From Mycobacterium sp. (GTDB lineage Bacteria > Actinomycetota > Actinomycetes > Mycobacteriales > Mycobacteriaceae): a DNA stretch of 64,000 nucleotides. Below, one piece after another: positions 53,710 to 61,930 of the stretch. The number at the start of each line of letters is the position of its first letter. Position 1 is the first letter of the stretch. The DNA is taken from NCBI RefSeq assembly GCF_002863225.1, contig NZ_PKEK01000066.1, forward strand, positions 32,853 to 96,852, read 5' to 3'. The notes under the pieces are model-generated. The model did no database searches and was not told the origin of the DNA. It was given only the letters and a program-made list of their open reading frames with translations. The position numbers and the translations under genes are program-made.

Positions 53710-54830
53710 TCATTCGCGGTCACTACTCGACGGAACGACGAAAACTGGCGGCCTTGCGGGCGGAAATCCTGTGTGATGTTGGTGTCGGTTTCCGCCAGCT
53801 TTCTTGGCCGCGTACATGGCGGTGTCGGCGCAGGCGATGAGTTGGTCGATCAGATGTGCTCTGCCCTGCCGGTCGAGCAGGGTGATTGGCACGCTGCTGG
53901 TTCCCAAACTGGCTGTGACCCCCTGCGGGGTGTCGGCGATCGCGACACGCAACACGTCCGTGGCGGCCGGTTCAGCTGTAACGCAGCGCTCGGCGATCAG
54001 AAATTCTTCTCCGCCAGCGCGGCAATCACCGCGCCCGCACTGCTGTTGACGCGAAGCGCGTGGCCGACGTCGACAAGAGCCTTGTCGCCGGCCAAATGGC
54101 CATAGTTGTCGTTAACCAACTTGAAGTGATCGAGATCGATCAAGGTGATCGTCAGATAGCTGGCGTTAGCGTGTCTCGCAATGAGGCGGCTCGTATGGCG
54201 GTAGAACCCGCGCCGGTTCAGCAAGCCGGTAAGTGCATCGTGATCGGAGCGCAAAATATCGCTTGCCATAAGGTGCAGCATTGTTTGGATCGCATATGGG
54301 GCGCCGACGCTGAACAGTAAAAGGATAGTCAATTCACAGCCAGCCAGTACGGCGTCGCCGCGCCGTTCAACAACTTGCCACGTCAAATAGCCCGCGACAG
54401 AAAGACTGACGCCGAGGTTATAAGTTGTCGCCTTCGCGCAATGCATCAGCGCGATGTAGCTGCCCAAGACAACAAACGCGTAGCAGCCGGTCAAGCCTGC
54501 GATCGGGTTGCTCTGACTCAGGCAGGCGCTTGCGATGGCCGCGTCGCCGAGAAACACGTACAGCCGCGACTGTCGAAGCGTCGGCCACCGAAATAGCCAC
54601 AAGACGGCAAGTACCGCGCCGATCACTGCGGCTAGGCAGTCAGCGGTTGATGCCGCCCCATGAGGGCCAGCAGGACTTGAGAGCATTGCGGCAGCAACAG
54701 CCGCAAACGTTGCGGTCACCACAGCGACCCCTATTCGGGCGACGGGCTGCACACGCCGATCATCGAGGTAGAGGGCAAACCAGTCGAACCGATCTGGCTG
54801 CCGCCACCAACGCCGTAGCCAATGGTTCAT
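53710..54830 (-). pseudogene. Diguanylate cyclase with frameshift at the GGEEF site
   Basis: The N-terminal part, from the ATG at 54830 (MNHWLRRWWRQPDRFDW), holds several membrane segments, then the GGDEF-domain start SDHDALTGLLNRRGFYRHTS and LIDLDHFKLVNDNYGHLAGD. The frame stops at 53997. Shifting by one base just before the active site gives AGGEEFLIAERC and continues to TASLGTSS, then IDQLIACADTAMYAAKKAGG, as expected for the rest of the domain. So a one-base indel near 54015-54022 breaks an otherwise normal membrane-bound cyclic-di-GMP synthase, unless it is a sequencing error. Confidence 0.8.
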
Positions 54831-55079
54831 CAGCTGCCCCCTGATACCCCACAGAAACTGTTGCAAGCTTGGCGTAACGACGTTGGTTTTTAATGGCCAG
54901 TCAGATCGGAATCCGGAAATCCGAAAATACAGGAAACGGGACCGCAATGGCGCTCTTTGCCCTGCAACGAAGCGACAAACACCGCCACGGCAACCTAGGC
55001 CGTCACGCTCGTTCGCCGCACCTGGATCCGTCCATGATCAGGAAGATCGGAGCTCCTGGCCGCCGCCATGTCCCGCGCT

Positions 55080-56420
55080 TCACCTACGCCAACGAAAGCC
55101 GAGCCGAAAGATGTTGACCTTGAAAGGTGCGCTAATCGCAACCACCCGATGGTCCACCACGAGAGCTACCTCAACGAGATGGGTGCCCGTGAACGAGGTC
55201 TTCTCCCAGTTTTCCGACGGATCGCTGGACACTGCTCCGTTAGGCCCGCGCGCTTGCGTAAACTTCCCGCGGAGCTGATCCTCGTCACGAGCATGACCGC
55301 CGGTATTGGTTATCCGCCACCATATTTCGAAGTCTCCAGGGCCCTGCGTGCGGGCTTTGAAGACCAGATCACGATCACTGCTCAGGGGGCTCCCGTCACT
55401 TTCGTACGGGACGCGCTTGGCCCGCCGGGCGCCCTGCGACCAGGCTGTCACCGAGACGGAGTAACGCCGGTCGAGGGCATATTGCCAGCCCCTGTCCTGG
55501 GGCGATTCGGCGTGCGATGTATCAGACAGTTCGACGTAATAGCCGTCTTTGTCCGCGCTTGGAAAGTCCGATCCGAATAGCTCCTGCCATAGCTCTGCTT
55601 GTTCGATCAGATCAGTGGCATCTGTTGCAGCGGTGGCGATTTCGGCTGCCTCTGAGAGCTTGCGTTTGAAGTCATCGAACGATCGGCTAGTCCAGCGTTC
55701 GGCAAGATTTTCGGTGTCGAGTATCGGGTTTCTCACTTCAGGTGGTGAGTCGAGCGGTCCTAGTGCGGCATACATGCTGATGAGCGTCTGGGCTACGCGA
55801 TCGCCGTCGCTATCCGACGGCGAAAGGTGCTGATGAATCAAGACCTGCAAGACGATCGACTTGATTGCGTGGCGGACGTCCTGGTGCTCGTTACGCCACC
55901 TTTTGAGCATCTGGACCGTCCGGCGGAACTCAACTCCCCTTTGTAGGCACCACTCGGTGTACTCGCGCGGAGCTGTGAGCTGCCAGCCAGTCGCTCTGCG
56001 CGGGGCATCCAAAGGTGCAAGCACCGACTGACTTTCCCGCACGGGTACGACATCGACGTGAAAGCTTCCGATCTTGTCGTCGGCGTACTGAATGCGCACG
56101 CACGGCTGCTTCGGCGTCAATTTGCCCGAGTACCGGCCGTGGCTGTCGAGGGTCGCGTACAGGTCATCGAGAGCCGTGCCGGCGCTATCAGAACTCGAGG
56201 CGCAGACGCAGACAACATCGACGTCGTAATCTCCGCCATCGATTGGCTTGATTGCCGTCCCATTCGGATACGAGCCTTGGAGAAACACCGCGCAGTCAGC
56301 AAGCCCATAGCGTTCGCAGAGAAAACCTTTCAACGCAGAGGAGGCGCTGTCGACGCGTTCCTTTTGGGTCTGACCGAGTGAGATCTTCTCGAGAAATTCA
56401 TCGAACTTGTTCTGAATCAT
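55080..56420 (-). CDS. CD-NTase (cGAS/DncV-like) with AGS-C nucleotide-sensor domain
   Basis: A 446-residue nucleotidyltransferase expected to make a cyclic nucleotide signal in anti-phage defence (CBASS). The N-terminal domain has FLQGSYPNGTAIKP with the GS motif at residues 49-50, DYDVDV giving catalytic Asp66 and Asp68, and SFHVDVVPV with Asp123. A helical middle follows (YTEWCLQRGVEFRRTVQMLK). Residues about 315-440 (DLVFKARTQG, FEIWWRITNTGGHA, QLRGKF, GTHLVEVALVV) match the AGS-C domain known from fusions to such enzymes. ATG 56420 has GAGAGG upstream and is 8 bases after the preceding gene. Confidence 0.87.
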   Translation of the reverse strand: MIQNKFDEFLEKISLGQTQKERVDSASSALKGFLCERYGLADCAVFLQGSYPNGTAIKPIDGGDYDVDVVCVCASSSDSAGTALDDLYATLDSHGRYSGKLTPKQPCVRIQYADDKIGSFHVDVVPVRESQSVLAPLDAPRRATGWQLTAPREYTEWCLQRGVEFRRTVQMLKRWRNEHQDVRHAIKSIVLQVLIHQHLSPSDSDGDRVAQTLISMYAALGPLDSPPEVRNPILDTENLAERWTSRSFDDFKRKLSEAAEIATAATDATDLIEQAELWQELFGSDFPSADKDGYYVELSDTSHAESPQDRGWQYALDRRYSVSVTAWSQGARRAKRVPYESDGSPLSSDRDLVFKARTQGPGDFEIWWRITNTGGHARDEDQLRGKFTQARGPNGAVSSDPSENWEKTSFTGTHLVEVALVVDHRVVAISAPFKVNIFRLGFRWRR

Positions 56421-56428
56421 TTTGCCTC

Positions 56429-56938
56429 TCAGCGGTTTCGCTTCCATACGCCGGGCCGCCGCCAGACCGAGAGGTGGCCTCTGACATCTTTGAGAAAGTC
56501 GTCTCTGCATGCCTGGGGGATGGCCGGATGGCGGTCCTTCGGATCGGCGTTGCCGATGCGGCCGGGGGTATTCCACGCCTGCTCCAGGTCGTAGCGGGTG
56601 GCCGCTTTCGCCGCGGTGATAAGCCGTTGATAACTGCGGCGCATCAACTTCGATTCGCTGCCTATCCAGCCCTCGTAGAAGGCCAGCCGTTCCTGAAGAT
56701 CGTGAAACCTATCTACAAGCTCGCGAGCATGCTCTCCGGTATTGTCTCGCCGTCTGATCCGATAGACCATCTCGCGCCACTCGAGTGCAGCCCGAAAGGC
56801 TTCGCCGTACATCTGCCTGCGGCGATCTCGTTGCGCGAATACTCGCGCGAGGGCTGCGGAGATGAAGGCGACTGAGACTGCACTGACTGCGGCGCTGGCG
56901 GCAACGATTAGCTTGACGTCGTTGTCGTCTAGCGTCAC
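56429..56938 (-). CDS. One-TM helical protein, putative CBASS-type effector
   Basis: A 169-residue protein. Residues about 9-31 form one membrane helix (VKLIVAASAAVSAVSVAFIS), then a basic stop-transfer stretch (AQRDRRRQMYGEAF) and a largely helical domain (ELVDRFHDLQERLAFYEGWI, SYQRLITAAKAATRYDLEQA). The GTG start at 56938 has an AGGGAG site. It is the first gene of a two-gene operon with the CD-NTase. CBASS operons commonly pair the synthase with a membrane-disrupting effector, so this is the likely effector, though I do not recognise the family. Confidence 0.72.
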   Translation of the reverse strand: MTLDDNDVKLIVAASAAVSAVSVAFISAALARVFAQRDRRRQMYGEAFRAALEWREMVYRIRRRDNTGEHARELVDRFHDLQERLAFYEGWIGSESKLMRRSYQRLITAAKAATRYDLEQAWNTPGRIGNADPKDRHPAIPQACRDDFLKDVRGHLSVWRRPGVWKRNR

Positions 56939-57196
56939 ATTTTCTCCCTAGGTCGCTCGCAAGGCTTGTGAGCGGGATGGGGATCGCGATGGCGAGGCGG
57001 GCTCGCCAAGGCCCCCTTTTGCGGCCCGCACCTTAACCGGTTCAGCGCTGTTGGCAGCATTCACCAGTTCTGCGCCAGCGCGAGGATCGAACTGTCATTG
57101 CCGCAGGCTATATGGGCCTACCGACAGCGAGCTCGCAGCGGGCTCATGTGCGCTCAATGCTCGACATCGTCGATCCGTGCGATCTCAGGGGGATTC

Positions 57197-57211
57197 CGAC
57201 TCCCGGAGTCG
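57197..57211 (-). terminator. Small hairpin right after the atpE-like stop
   Basis: CGACTC-CCG-GAGTCG is a perfect six-base stem touching the stop codon at 57212. There is no U-run. A weak terminator between the AtpE operon and the CBASS-like operon is possible. The rest of the 56941-57196 gap has nothing else clear. Confidence 0.27.
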
Positions 57212-57460
57212 CTACTTGCCGGGTGTAGCGAAGACGAATAGAGCCATGAAGGCGATGTTGATGAAGTAAATCGCTTCAACCAGACCGACGGTTATCAGAA
57301 ACGGTGTGAACAACCGTGATTGTGCTTCGGGTTGTCGGGCTACGGCGGCGATGAATTGGGATCCGGCCATCCCGTCCCCGATGCCTGCACCAATTGCCCC
57401 ACCGGCCAAAACGATGGCCCCGGCCAATAGCGCGTCGCCCACGATGGGATCAGTCGGCAT
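57212..57460 (-). CDS. atpE: Orphan ATP synthase F0 subunit c with Ile at drug-contact position 63
   Basis: An 82-residue, two-helix proton-ring subunit very close to mycobacterial AtpE. It shows AGGAIGAGIGDG, VARQPEAQSRLFTPFLITVG and the ion-binding Glu62 in LVEAIYF. No other atp gene is near, so this is an extra copy outside the usual operon. Relative to M. tuberculosis AtpE numbering it has Ile at Ala63, Leu at Phe54 and Ile at Leu68. Ala63 lines the bedaquiline site. It has a perfect AGGAGG site and follows a glycosyltransferase by 11 bases. Confidence 0.93.
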   Translation of the reverse strand: MPTDPIVGDALLAGAIVLAGGAIGAGIGDGMAGSQFIAAVARQPEAQSRLFTPFLITVGLVEAIYFINIAFMALFVFATPGK

Positions 57461-57471
57461 GATGAAACCTC

Positions 57472-58716
57472 CTATGTTGTGTGCTGCAGCGAGTACTCGA
57501 CAGCGGTCACAGCCTGAGCGGCGCCGTCCTCAGCGGCGATGTCTGCGCTGAGTCGGCGCGCGTTGTCGCGCAGTTGTGGATCGTTGAACGCGGTGCTCAT
57601 GGCAGCGGCGAGGCGATCAACGGTGAGGCGGCGCTGGTTGATGGTGGCTGCGGCGACACCAAGTGCGGTGAGCCGGGCGGCCCAGAATGGGCCGTCGCCG
57701 TAGGCGGGCAAGGCAATGGTTGGGAGACCGGCCCGCAGTCCTGCTGCGGTGGTGCCCGCACCGCAATGATGCGCTACGGCCGCGACACGGGGGAACAGCC
57801 AGTCGTGCGGGGTGTCGCCAATCGTCATCACGGTGTCGTCGGCGACGTTCAGGCTGGTCCAGCCGGCCTGAACGAGGACGCGGACTCCGGCCTGCGCCGC
57901 GGCCTGCCCGATGAGGTCGGAGAGCTGCTCGGCCCGGGCGGGGGTGGTCATCATGCTGCCGAATCCGACGAACACTGGCGCGGGGCCGGCGGACAGAAAG
58001 CGGGTCAATCCCGCTGGCGGGGTCCAGTCGCGGGAATCGGCTGGCCACCAGTATCCGGTGACCTCGAGGCCGGGTCGCCAGTCAGGTGAGCGGGGCACCA
58101 CCAGCGGTGAGTAACCGTGCAAGATAGGCCAGTTGGCTTCCGTGCGGTGCTTGCGGAGAGCGCGGGCTCTCGCGCGCGGCAGGCCGAGTTCGCGGCGGAA
58201 ATCGGCCACCACGCGCCCGTAGGCGTGATCGACCAGCCAGGTGCCCGCCCGTGCGGCGGCACGGTTTCCGGCCGCTCCAGCCGACCAGGCACCCAGGATC
58301 GTTGGTGGATATTGCGCTGTGGCTGACAAGGGCTGTAGTCGAACGCCTATGGCGGGAATGCCTCGTGATTCAGCCCATGGATGACCGGCCATCTCCGCGA
58401 ATGGGGACAGCAAGGCGATGTCGGCTGGTTCGTTCTCGACCGCTGTGAGGATGTCGTGGCCCAGTGCCCGCATCCCGTTCGGCGATGCGAATGCCGCCAG
58501 GCCTTTCATCGGCTGCACCTCGGCGCCATCAGCGGCGAGCTCCCATTCGGCCGGCAACTCACGAAAACCCAAGCCGCACTTGGTGATCATCTCAGCGAAT
58601 GGGGTGTACGCAGCGATGCTCACCGTGTGGCCGGCCTGTTGCAAGGCGACACCGACCCCGGTTAGTGGAGCGACGTCGCCTCGACTGCCGACGGCGATGA
58701 TGACGACCCGGCTCAT
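57472..58716 (-). CDS. GT1-family UDP-glycosyltransferase
   Basis: A 414-residue GT-B fold enzyme. The N-terminus is typical (IIAVGSRGDVAPLTGVGVAL). The donor-binding region is VAHHCGAGTTAAGLRAGLPT followed by ALPAYGDGPFWAARL. The middle includes PVFVGFGSMMT. Relatives transfer sugars to glycolipids, sterols, or drugs such as macrolides and rifamycins. It overlaps the TetR stop by ATGA and precedes the atpE-like gene. The operon resembles a drug-response unit, but lipid glycosylation is an equal option. Confidence 0.92.
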   Translation of the reverse strand: MSRVVIIAVGSRGDVAPLTGVGVALQQAGHTVSIAAYTPFAEMITKCGLGFRELPAEWELAADGAEVQPMKGLAAFASPNGMRALGHDILTAVENEPADIALLSPFAEMAGHPWAESRGIPAIGVRLQPLSATAQYPPTILGAWSAGAAGNRAAARAGTWLVDHAYGRVVADFRRELGLPRARARALRKHRTEANWPILHGYSPLVVPRSPDWRPGLEVTGYWWPADSRDWTPPAGLTRFLSAGPAPVFVGFGSMMTTPARAEQLSDLIGQAAAQAGVRVLVQAGWTSLNVADDTVMTIGDTPHDWLFPRVAAVAHHCGAGTTAAGLRAGLPTIALPAYGDGPFWAARLTALGVAAATINQRRLTVDRLAAAMSTAFNDPQLRDNARRLSADIAAEDGAAQAVTAVEYSLQHTT

Positions 58717-59339
58717 CGCTGCACCGCCACCGCGTGGGCGAAGATTGCGACCAGATCGTCGGCGTAGACGCGGGCATCGAAGTCCGGTTCACGCAAGATC
58801 TTCTCCACGACCGCGTTGACCGCACCCCGCAGCGCCAACGACATCGACCCAACGGGGAACTCTCCGAATTCGTGATCCCGCTGTCCCGCAACCAGTATCG
58901 CGGTCGGATCCAACACCGCGAGTTCTTCGCGAAGCTCGTCGGTCATACCCAGCTCGTCGAAGCGCCGACCGTCGGCGGGCTGATAACCCGTCCCCAGTTG
59001 CGCCAATGCCGCCAACTGGGTCCGGTGACCGTCGAAGTAAGCAATATTGGCTCGGATGTAGGAGGCCAGCTTCTCCGCCGACGTGTTCTCTGCCTGCAAC
59101 GCTGGCTTCACCGCGGCGAGCGCTGAGCGGTACATCTCCTCGATGATCGCGTCGACCAGGTTGTCCTTGGTGCCGAAGTGATAGAGAACTGCGCTCATCG
59201 CCACGCCCACACGGTCAGCGATCTTGCGTATCGACGTCTGCGCCCAGCCGATGTCTGCGATCACCTCAATCGCGGCAGTCACGATCTGGGCTCGTCGCGC
59301 CGCCTGGGTGAAGGTCGCTTTTTCAGGATCAGATCGCAT
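58713..59339 (-). CDS. TetR-family regulator of the glycosyltransferase-AtpE operon
   Basis: A 208-residue regulator with the DNA-binding domain RAQIVTAAIEVIADIGWAQT, SIRKIADRVGVAMSAVLYHF and GTKDNLVDAIIEE. The ligand domain includes YFDGHRTQLAALAQLGTGY. It is the first gene of its own operon, so it probably represses itself and the two genes after it. A 10-base palindrome lies 18 bases upstream of the start. Confidence 0.93.
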   Translation of the reverse strand: MRSDPEKATFTQAARRAQIVTAAIEVIADIGWAQTSIRKIADRVGVAMSAVLYHFGTKDNLVDAIIEEMYRSALAAVKPALQAENTSAEKLASYIRANIAYFDGHRTQLAALAQLGTGYQPADGRRFDELGMTDELREELAVLDPTAILVAGQRDHEFGEFPVGSMSLALRGAVNAVVEKILREPDFDARVYADDLVAIFAHAVAVQR

Positions 59340-59356
59340 GAACCGATATTAGATCA

Positions 59357-59366
59357 ACTGATCAGT
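59357..59366. promoter_or_regulatory. Palindrome ACTGATCAGT upstream of TetR operon
   Basis: A perfect 10-base palindrome within a larger imperfect one (flanked by AGAT and ATCT). Position and symmetry suit the operator of the TetR protein encoded at 59339. It differs from the TAATCTA sites, so a separate regulator is likely. Confidence 0.45.
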
Positions 59367-59698
59367 AATCTGAAGGCCCACCCCGAACGGCGCCGTAGAG
59401 GGGAGACACACAGGGGCGCCACTCACCCCCGCCAAGACGCGAGAGGCCGGGGACCCAACACATTGATCACTGCAACGCCGCAGCGGCGTCGTCATTCACA
59501 AACACAAGTCGTCGAACGAGAGCGCATGACGTCAACATTCACGAACAACTGACGTCGTAATTGGTGCGCAGAGCCATGAGGTCGTGAACTGACGCCCCGG
59601 TTGGCTATTCGGTCAGGTTGCGAGTGTCTCGCGAACGGCTCGGATAACGACGTCGGGACATTCGAAGGGTAGCCATCTCGCCGGGAGTGCGGGGTGGG
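59367..59698. other. Gene-free stretch
   Basis: About 330 bases between the TetR promoter and the end of the convergent-side unknown gene. I see no protein-coding character, RNA fold or repeat. Confidence 0.35.
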
Positions 59699-60514
59699 TT
59701 AGAGGTTGAAGGGGTCTTCCCCCGGATTGAGGTCGAATGGCGCCGTGGGTGGTATCGGGAGGACCTCGATCGTTTCGGCGGCGCAGAGTTCGTCGATGAG
59801 TTCGCTTGAACCGCCGATCAGGGTCGAGCTGGCGTGCGTGGTGGCTACACACCAGGTGTGATCGGCGGGCCAGATGAAATCCGGGGGTTGGGGAATGAAG
59901 AAGCTCTCGTGGACCCAGCTTCCGATCCGGGCCGCCGCACTGACGTGGCCCTCGAACAGGTAGTGCGGTGATCCCCGTGGGGTGTTGTGGCCGGGCACGA
60001 GGAAAGTGGGCCCGCTCAAGTCCAGGTGCAGCTCGCGAGGCGCTGGTGCGGGCAGTTTGATATCGGGTGGCAGCACTCCGTCTGGAGCGTAGACAGCGGT
60101 GAACGTCACGCTGGCCGTGCGGCCGGGTGTGCGGCCTTCCCACAGGGCGAAGTAGCAGTTCTGTGTGGTAGCGGTGTGTCGGGCGAGGACGTCGCACAGC
60201 GCTTCAAGCGCTTCAGCGTCGAGATGCGGCCCGCGGGTGATCGCGTATGGATCGCGTTCGAGCGACGGTTTCGCGCTTGAGTTGATTTGATTCCACTGCG
60301 CCCAGGGGTGCATCTTGCGTCCGTTGGCCCGGGCCACTTCTGCCCATGTCACCGCGCGCAAATGATCTTGGGGTGGATGAAACATGCGCGCGTAGGCTGC
60401 AAATCCCGACCCAAGTAGGTTGGTCACCCAATGCGGACCGCGCAGGTCTATCCGTTCGGTTAGCCAACCCGCTGGCTCAATCCCAGCGGCAGGTCGGGGA
60501 GGTCGAAGATCCAC
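59699..60514 (-). CDS. Conserved-looking actinobacterial protein of unknown function
   Basis: A 271-residue soluble protein. It contains distinctive stretches (WVTNLLGSGFAAYARMFHPP, VTWAEVARANGRKMHPWAQW, FIWPADHTWCVATTHASSTL, IGGSSELIDELCAAE) that read like a conserved fold, but I do not recognise the family. No signal peptide, membrane segment or known catalytic motif. The C-terminus is Pro-rich. It may be cotranscribed with two small upstream genes. It lies close to the CBASS-like and TetR-AtpE operons, so a defence or resistance link is possible but not shown. Confidence 0.8.
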   Translation of the reverse strand: MDLRPPRPAAGIEPAGWLTERIDLRGPHWVTNLLGSGFAAYARMFHPPQDHLRAVTWAEVARANGRKMHPWAQWNQINSSAKPSLERDPYAITRGPHLDAEALEALCDVLARHTATTQNCYFALWEGRTPGRTASVTFTAVYAPDGVLPPDIKLPAPAPRELHLDLSGPTFLVPGHNTPRGSPHYLFEGHVSAAARIGSWVHESFFIPQPPDFIWPADHTWCVATTHASSTLIGGSSELIDELCAAETIEVLPIPPTAPFDLNPGEDPFNL

Positions 60515-60579
60515 ACCACCACCCCCCGTCGATTTTGGCCACGGGCTGCAGCATACGAGTCACGACGCGGCTCGGGGTT

Positions 60580-60714
60580 TTAGCGAGTGAGCAGCGTTGC
60601 GAGGGCTTCTGCGCCGTGATCGGCAGCGATGGTGTCGTGTGGGTCGTTGAGCATTCGGGTGATTGCGGGGGACTCGTCGCGGAGCAGTCGGACGGCATCG
60701 GTGTCGAGTCCCAT
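60580..60714 (-). CDS. Small open frame (44 codons)
   Basis: Reads MGLDTDAVRLLRDESPAITR and ends ATLLTR. The composition looks like a real small acidic protein or the tail of a longer one; the frame opens only a few codons before this ATG. It lies 65 bases upstream of the unknown gene at 60514 on the same strand. Confidence 0.35.
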   Translation of the reverse strand: MGLDTDAVRLLRDESPAITRMLNDPHDTIAADHGAEALATLLTR

Positions 60715-60827
60715 CCAGGCAGCGGAAAGAATCGCACTTCGTCAGCATCTAAGACGTGCGCGGGGCGAGAGAGCGCGGGCACGCCACGCCCGGAATCATT
60801 GGACAGTCGGCTGCAATCAGTACGGGC

Positions 60828-61124
60828 TCAGTGTCGGTGCCGTTCTCTCCGGAGTGGCGCCAGTGAGACAACGTTGCGATCATTGCTGTCAGGGGGTGGC
60901 GCGCCAACTAGCTTGTTGGCAATTTTCTGGATCACCTTATCGGTGACGTAGAAGCGGGCCGCTTGGCGGCCGATCCGCATGCGCGTAGCGACACCGTTTA
61001 GGTGATCTGAGATCAATTGACGGGCAACATCTTCGTGCAGCGTGAAGTCGAAGTCCTCAAGGTAGCTCAACAGCAGCGTCGTTTTCCCGTTGATCCAGGG
61101 CGATCTGCGGGCGTTCATCTCCAT
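60828..61124 (-). CDS. Small hypothetical protein (98 residues)
   Basis: A 98-residue soluble protein with a basic C-terminus. Segments such as LSYLEDFDFTLHEDVARQLI and YVTDKVIQKIANKLVG look structured. No known domain. An internal ATG two codons in is an alternative start. It could be first of a small operon with the genes at 60714 and 60514. Confidence 0.6.
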   Translation of the reverse strand: MEMNARRSPWINGKTTLLLSYLEDFDFTLHEDVARQLISDHLNGVATRMRIGRQAARFYVTDKVIQKIANKLVGAPPPDSNDRNVVSLAPLRRERHRH

Positions 61125-61256
61125 AACCGTACTGAGATACGGGAGTGTATGAAGCCGTCTTCGTTAGTCCGTCAGTCGATGCCCGCCCCGGCTCGACGAA
61201 TGTCATGATGTTCGACTGCATCAACAAATTGGGTCAGCCGTCATACGCTGCCCAGC

Positions 61257-61565
61257 GTGAGGGTTCTCATCAGTCCCCGAGTATTCGACGCCGCGCTCAA
61301 TGGCCTGCAGAATCATTACGGCGACCACAGCGAGTTCGATCCGCCACGGCTGTTCAATTTCTATGGTCGGCACTAGGTCACCCACGGCTACCTCGACGAC
61401 ATTCAGATCGGTGACTTGCTTTCATTCATGCTTGAGCGTGCAGAGTGGCTCGAGGGCAGCGATGCGCCGGCAGCCAATGACATCCGGAAGGAGTGCGACC
61501 GCATCCGTCGACAGCGCGACGCACTTGGGGTGCCCTGGCATGCACCGCGCCATATCGAGGCCTGA
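61257..61565 (+). pseudogene. Gene interrupted by an in-frame amber codon
   Basis: From the GTG at 61257 the frame reads LISPRVFDAALNGLQNHYGD, then FDPPRLFNFYGRH, a TAG at 61374-61376, and continues as VTHGYLDDIQIGDLLSFMLE to HIEA and TGA at 61565. Both halves are clearly protein-like and in the same frame. Either a recent nonsense mutation killed a protein of about 102 residues, or the second half starts separately. I do not recognise the family. Confidence 0.6.
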
Positions 61566-61678
61566 TCCTCGCGAGCTTTCTGACGCCCCGCGGGGTAGAC
61601 AGAATCTGCGGCGCTGCGAAGTCTAGACAGGCATATTGGGAGCTGCATTTCGACCCGCACGCCGATACTTATCAAACG

Positions 61679-61930
61679 CTAATCATATTGTCCAGCAACT
61701 CTATTGGGGATATGGAGCAGTTTGCTGGTTATCCTCCATGTTTGATCCGTGCACAATCCCGTTATACGTGAGGTGCCCCCGGGCGATAGCGCGGTGGTGA
61801 CGTACATGCTCGACCGGTATGGGAAGTACTTAGGCTCTTCGTTGAAGCTCGGGGCATCGGAGCCGGCGTTGCCGCAGATTAGGTCCGCAAGCGCTTCTGA
61901 GTTGCGGCGTTTGAAGTTCACATCCGCCAT
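61679..61930 (-). CDS. Possible truncated gene of unknown function
   Basis: An 83-residue open frame starting MADVNFKRRNSEALADLICG and including FPYRSSMYVTT. That N-terminal part looks genuine and resembles the start of proteins with an xPYR motif seen near some defence genes; the last 35 residues are less convincing, so a frameshift after about residue 50 is possible. No ribosome site is evident. AT content is higher than in the flanks. Confidence 0.35.
   Translation of the reverse strand: MADVNFKRRNSEALADLICGNAGSDAPSFNEEPKYFPYRSSMYVTTALSPGGTSRITGLCTDQTWRITSKLLHIPNRVAGQYD

Noticed and set aside
55068..55580. A 170-codon plus-strand open frame
   Set aside because: Antisense to the AGS-C end of the CD-NTase gene; no protein character.
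57075..57100. A tRNA-like T-loop on the minus strand (CAGTTCGATCC), considered as a tRNA or phage attachment site
   Set aside because: The flanking arms do not pair and no anticodon or acceptor stem can be drawn.
61586..61595. Palindrome CCCCGCGGGG after the amber-interrupted gene, considered as a terminator
   Set aside because: A pure GC palindrome with no loop bases and no T-run; it is weak evidence in GC-rich DNA.
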